Assembly (NCBI GenBank): GCA_022545625.1
Contig: JACZQS010000154.1
Span: 1 to 6,216, forward strand
Source of the DNA: Pseudomonadota bacterium
GTDB taxonomy: Bacteria > Pseudomonadota > Gammaproteobacteria > GCA-001735895
DNA: 6,216 nucleotides
Reading direction: 5' to 3'
This document shows, piece after piece, positions 1 to 2,880 of this stretch. The first letter of the stretch is position 1; each line of letters opens with the position of its first letter. The notes beneath the pieces are model-generated. The model ran no database searches. It saw nothing but the letters and a program-made list of their open reading frames with translations, and had not been told where the DNA came from. Made by a program: the position numbers and the translations under genes.

Positions 1-173
1 TATGATCGTTTTTCGTAAGAAAATCAACAAATTAAGCATAATATTTGAATAGCTACTTGTTACTTTATTCTCCTATTTACTGAATGACTGAATTAATCCA
101 TTCCTTACCGGCATGCCGCTCCTGGTTACCTGTGATTGCCGGATTAAATTGAAAACTATCCCAGGGGTGAAAG

Positions 174-264
174 ACGCCTGTTGATGTGGCTCAACCGGTT
201 GGTCGTAAATCAGTCGGTGGACACAGGGGAGCCGTACAGGGTGACGTGATTGGTATACAGGCGT
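174..264 (+). promoter_or_regulatory. Candidate structured 5' leader of the membrane protein/K+ channel unit
   Basis: Nested complementary segments are visible. ACGCCTGT (174-181) pairs perfectly with ACAGGCGT (257-264). Inside it GGCTC (188-192) pairs with GAGCC (229-233), and inside that ACCG (194-197) can pair with CGGT (215-218). The element ends 35 bases before the start codon at 300, where a cis-acting RNA would lie. I tried to match it by memory to c-di-AMP (ydaO), c-di-GMP, Mn and cobalamin riboswitch consensus elements and it fits none. The pairing may be chance, and whether it is transcribed is unknown. Confidence 0.2.
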
Positions 265-288
265 ATTCTATCAGTTCGTAAGATCATC

Positions 289-292
289 GAGG
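289..292 (+). promoter_or_regulatory. Ribosome binding site for the gene at 300
   Basis: GAGG lies seven bases before ATG at 300, a good Shine-Dalgarno match and spacing. It supports this start codon. Confidence 0.6.
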
Positions 293-299
293 CGAAGCT

Positions 300-683
300 A
301 TGAACTTTGAACGGGTTGTTTTCGGATTCGTGATTATTCTGGCGTTAACATTCAATTTTGCTTTCGTCATGGGTGATATCGAAAATCCCCAACACCATAA
401 TGTCTGGATTTTGACAATTGCCATTCTGGTTAATTTGATTGGAACCGGATTGAAATTGGGTGACCGCTCGCAGGTAGGTGCATTGCTACTGGCAAGTAGC
501 CTGGTGGCCGATGTCCTGCTAATTACGGCGCGGATAGTGTGGATCGTAGCGCAGGGCGAAACAGCAATAGGCCCGAGCACCGAGTCGATGGTAGGCATCG
601 TATCCCTGGCCGGCGGAGCACTGATAGCGAGCATTGTTTCGGTCATAATCCTGGTCGGGGATACGTTGATTTCACGCCGCTAG
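300..683 (+). CDS. Small four-helix membrane protein, DUF6394-like, adjacent to K+ channel
   Basis: A 127-residue integral membrane protein of unknown function. Four hydrophobic segments are visible at about residues 6-24, 34-51, 59-83 and 97-120. The first loop is acidic and ends in a His pair (GDIENPQHH, 25-33), and a short conserved-looking polar turn (LGDRSQ, 53-58) precedes helix 3. From memory it resembles the DUF6394 family, whose members begin with a similar helix followed by a GDI..P.HHN loop. In pseudomonads I recall that family beside a TrkA-N potassium channel gene. The same arrangement here, with the channel gene 41 bases downstream on the same strand, suggests co-transcription and a role as accessory subunit or modulator of that channel. 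That role is inference. The ATG at 300 is supported by GAGG seven bases upstream, and the length looks complete. An antisense frame over this gene is a shadow. Confidence 0.85.
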   Translation: MNFERVVFGFVIILALTFNFAFVMGDIENPQHHNVWILTIAILVNLIGTGLKLGDRSQVGALLLASSLVADVLLITARIVWIVAQGETAIGPSTESMVGIVSLAGGALIASIVSVIILVGDTLISRR

Positions 684-724
684 CCGGTGTTATTTTCAGT
701 AGACTGGCTTCCCGATAAAAAATA

Positions 725-2449
725 ATGGCTACTACATCCGAACTAGACCGGGTCGCAATGGTAGTGTTGCGCTATCTGCGTATGCCATTGATTGTTCTGA
801 TTGTCGTGTATGCGATTGGTATTACCGGAATGGCACTGATACCCGGTGTGGATGCCGAGGGTAATGTGGCATACATGAGTCTGTTCCACGCCTTTTACTT
901 TTTTACCTATACTGCAACCACTACCGGATTTGGAGAAATTCCCAACGCATTTACCGATGCGCAGCGTCTCTGGACGATATTTTGCCTGTATATGGGCGTT
1001 ATATCCTGGCTATATGCGATTGGATCAATCATACGGCTGGTGCAGAACCCGCATTTTTTATCAGCCTTAAACGAACATCAGTTCGCCAATTCGGTGAAAC
1101 GTATCAGGCTACCTTTCTTCATTATTTGCGGTTTCGGTGATACCGGTAGTCTACTCGCGCGTGGCCTCAGTGATCACTGGTTAGGCGCGGTGGTTCTGGA
1201 TACTGACCCAGAGCGTATTAAGGCGCTGGCATTACGTGATTACCGGTTAATGATGCCAGCCCTTTGTGCCGACCCTGGTGTGCCAAAGCATCTGGTCGAT
1301 GCCGGTGTATGCCTGCCAAACTGCAAGGCCGTCGTCGTGCTGACTAACAACGAAGAAATCAATTTACGCATCAGTATTATGGCGAGATTTCTCAACCCCG
1401 ACCTGCCAATTCTATGCCGTTCCACTTCCGAGCGTCATAGTCAACACCTGGAGACCCTGGGTAAGGTAACAGTGATCAACCCGTTTGAAATTTTTGCCCA
1501 ACTTCTCAGTATGGCGATAACAGCGCCCAGGCTTCACAACCTGAATTCCTGTCTGGTACGAACCAGCAATATTTGCCTTGGCGAACCACTGGACGTCCCT
1601 ACCGGTGAATGGATACTGTGTGGTTACGGGCGGATGGGGAAATGGTTGCACAAGTATTTCGAGCGACACGGTATTCATCCTGTGATCATAGACCCGGATG
1701 TGGAGGAGGTCATAGGTCCTTCCCGAATAATCAAGGGGCACGCGGACCACCAAACGCTGGAACAAGCAGGCATTCAGCAGGCAGCCGGAATTGTTGCCGG
1801 TACCGATAGCGATCACGATAACCTCAGTATACTGATGTGTGTCCGATCGCTGCGACCAAGCGCCTTTACTATCGTCAGGCAAAATTCCCACGACAACCAG
1901 GTCGCTTTTAATGCCGCGCGAGCCGACCTTATTTTACAATCCAGTTTGACCACAGCACGACGTATCCTCAAGCATTTAATTTCTCCACAGATACAGATAC
2001 TGATCGATTACCTGGGCGAGCAGGGCGAAACTATAACCCAACAGGTGGTGGATCGCCTGAATATGGCAATAGGTGAAAAGCAGCCGCATCTCTGGCGTGT
2101 CAACCTGTGCGATGACGAGGCAATAGCGACAGTCGAGTATCTAAAAAAAGGGGGACAGCTCAGGTTGGGTGAGTTGCTCAGAGATCCTTACAATTTGGAA
2201 GGGAAACTATCCTGTATTCCTCTTGCGATCGAGCGTGGTGATAACAGGATCATGCTGCCTGCGGATAATGAGCCTATTTTGGAGTGTGACGAAATACTGC
2301 TGTGCGGCACCGAAAACAGTGAAACCATGTTAGCCGCGACCCTGAATAATGTCTATACGCTTGACTATTTGATAACCGGTATCGATGCACCCCGTGGTTA
2401 CCTGTTTCGATGGCTTACGCGAAAAAGCGCTGCAGCCGAACAGGGTTAA
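725..2449 (+). CDS. Two-transmembrane potassium channel with tandem RCK (TrkA-N) domains
   Basis: A 574-residue inner-membrane K+ channel gated by a cytoplasmic nucleotide- or ion-binding ring. Outer helix is about residues 18-38, pore helix about 52-64, selectivity filter TTTGFGE (65-71), inner helix about 83-105 with G91 as a plausible gating hinge. First RCK domain starts at about 131 with the Rossmann loop GFGDTG (136-141) and acidic strand end VVLDTD (156-161). The second starts at about 296 with GYGRMG (300-305), VIIDPD (320-325) and GTDSDHDN (359-366). A C-terminal region of about 150 residues follows. Two RCK domains in one chain after one pore unit recalls GsuK-type channels, so four subunits would form the eight-lobed gating ring; this is family knowledge. 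The filter carries Phe for Tyr and Glu for Asp relative to GYGD. No strong Shine-Dalgarno sequence precedes ATG 725. ATG 758 (residue 12) is an alternative start, but the first keeps the whole N-terminus. No frame damage is seen. Being a channel rather than a TrkA regulator is clear from the pore. Confidence 0.93.
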   Translation: MATTSELDRVAMVVLRYLRMPLIVLIVVYAIGITGMALIPGVDAEGNVAYMSLFHAFYFFTYTATTTGFGEIPNAFTDAQRLWTIFCLYMGVISWLYAIGSIIRLVQNPHFLSALNEHQFANSVKRIRLPFFIICGFGDTGSLLARGLSDHWLGAVVLDTDPERIKALALRDYRLMMPALCADPGVPKHLVDAGVCLPNCKAVVVLTNNEEINLRISIMARFLNPDLPILCRSTSERHSQHLETLGKVTVINPFEIFAQLLSMAITAPRLHNLNSCLVRTSNICLGEPLDVPTGEWILCGYGRMGKWLHKYFERHGIHPVIIDPDVEEVIGPSRIIKGHADHQTLEQAGIQQAAGIVAGTDSDHDNLSILMCVRSLRPSAFTIVRQNSHDNQVAFNAARADLILQSSLTTARRILKHLISPQIQILIDYLGEQGETITQQVVDRLNMAIGEKQPHLWRVNLCDDEAIATVEYLKKGGQLRLGELLRDPYNLEGKLSCIPLAIERGDNRIMLPADNEPILECDEILLCGTENSETMLAATLNNVYTLDYLITGIDAPRGYLFRWLTRKSAAAEQG

Positions 2450-2526
2450 TTCGAAGGCGGTAACTGTGAGTCCGCTAGACACTAAATCTGTTCTTTTCCA
2501 GTGTTTTTATAGGCTGGTGCAAGCGG

Positions 2527-2572
2527 AAATTCCGAATTTATTTGGCAGTAAAAATCGATATACCTCAGGTAT
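2527..2572. promoter_or_regulatory. Two 13-base palindromes upstream of the promoter, possible operators
   Basis: AAATTC-C-GAATTT (2527-2539) and ATACCT-C-AGGTAT (2560-2572) are both perfect six-plus-one-plus-six dyads centred on C. Their centres are 33 bases apart, about three helical turns, and the second ends 32 bases before the -35 box. The two arms differ in sequence, so one protein need not bind both, and AT-rich DNA produces such dyads by chance. Confidence 0.2.
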
Positions 2573-2604
2573 TTACTAAATATAGTTAGAGTTAATTAGC
2601 CCCA

Positions 2605-2632
2605 TTGACTATACTGCATTTTGGACTACAAT
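2605..2632 (+). promoter_or_regulatory. Sigma70-type promoter for the coiled-coil/stator unit
   Basis: TTGACT (2605-2610) matches five of six bases of the -35 consensus. TACAAT (2627-2632) matches five of six of the -10 consensus. The spacer is 16 bases. Transcription would start near 2639-2641, about 137 bases before GTG 2776. It is the best promoter match seen in the window and is placed correctly for the downstream unit. A second weaker pair exists at TTGGTC (2712-2717) and ATTAAA (2735-2740). Confidence 0.55.
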
Positions 2633-2764
2633 TTTCCCTACCAAATAGCTAGTTTTGCAAATGGTTATTTGTGGGGTTCATCACGGATATAAAATCATCT
2701 CATAGGTAATATTGGTCCTATACTGAACTCGATTATTAAATATAAATCATACCTTTACTGAGCC

Positions 2765-2769
2765 AGGGA
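2765..2769 (+). promoter_or_regulatory. Ribosome binding site deciding the GTG start at 2776
   Basis: AGGGA lies six bases before GTG 2776. It matters because the longest open frame of this gene begins only at ATG 2853, which has no Shine-Dalgarno sequence and would cut off the conserved-looking residues before the membrane helix. The binding site supports translation beginning at 2776 in a different frame. Confidence 0.55.
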
Positions 2770-2775
2770 TCAGAA

Positions 2776-2880
2776 GTGAGTTTCGATTACGACACAATTC
2801 GTACAAAAAAGCAGAAAGCGGAACCAATTGGGCAGCCTATAGTGATCTGTTCATGGTGCTCGCGTTTATCTTTTTGCTGA
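2776..2880 (+). CDS. N-terminal piece of the coiled-coil stator-like gene (GTG start, frame +1)
   Basis: This frame starts at GTG 2776 after AGGGA and reads VSFDYDTIRTKK before meeting the A_AAA_AAG run, then continues out of sense to TGA at 2878-2880. A -1 shift at the run joins it to the frame encoding AESGTNWAAYSD and the membrane helix. The N-terminal residues resemble, from memory, the starts of OmpA-family proteins with the same membrane segment. Without a shift only a 34-residue peptide is made. It is too short to be a credible gene by itself. Confidence 0.5.
   Translation: MSFDYDTIRTKKQKAEPIGQPIVICSWCSRLSFC

Larger units (their letters stand above)
1..299. other. Upstream region without a supportable gene
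   Basis: No convincing coding region is seen. The frame starting at position 2 reads sixteen residues rich in Lys and Ile to a stop at 50-52. It could be the tail of a gene entering from the left or a chance frame, and nothing decides which. The first ~110 bases are AT-rich. From about 110 onward GC rises and short inverted repeats appear (see the leader entry). No sigma70 promoter stands out. The best weak candidate is GTGACG (241-246) and TATTCT (264-269) spaced by 17, with four of six consensus bases in each box. Confidence 0.5.
2450..2775. other. AT-rich intergenic region carrying the promoter of the coiled-coil unit
   Basis: No coding region is supported in these 326 bases. It separates the channel gene from the coiled-coil gene. 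A short inverted repeat just after the channel stop (GCGG at 2457-2460, CCGC at 2472-2475) has an eleven-base loop and no T tract directly after it, so it is not a convincing terminator. Two odd-length palindromes lie at 2527-2539 and 2560-2572. A sigma70-type promoter lies at 2605-2632, leaving an untranslated leader of about 137 bases. A weak hairpin CAAAT-GGTT-ATTTG (2658-2671) is present in that leader. Confidence 0.7.

Noticed and set aside
174..264. Known riboswitch class (ydaO, c-di-GMP, Mn, cobalamin) in the leader
   Set aside because: None of the conserved blocks of these classes could be matched by eye.
284..646. Antisense 120-codon frame over the small membrane protein
   Set aside because: The + strand frame has four clean membrane helices and a ribosome binding site; the antisense frame has neither.
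1412..1891. Antisense 159-codon frame in the channel gene
   Set aside because: It overlaps well-recognised RCK domain coding sequence, shows no family resemblance, and has no plausible start context.
2455..2477. Rho-independent terminator after the channel gene
   Set aside because: A four-base-pair stem with an eleven-base loop and no adjacent T tract is too weak.
2385..2579. Small + strand frame overlapping the end of the channel gene
   Set aside because: It begins inside channel coding sequence in another frame, with no binding site and no recognisable motif.
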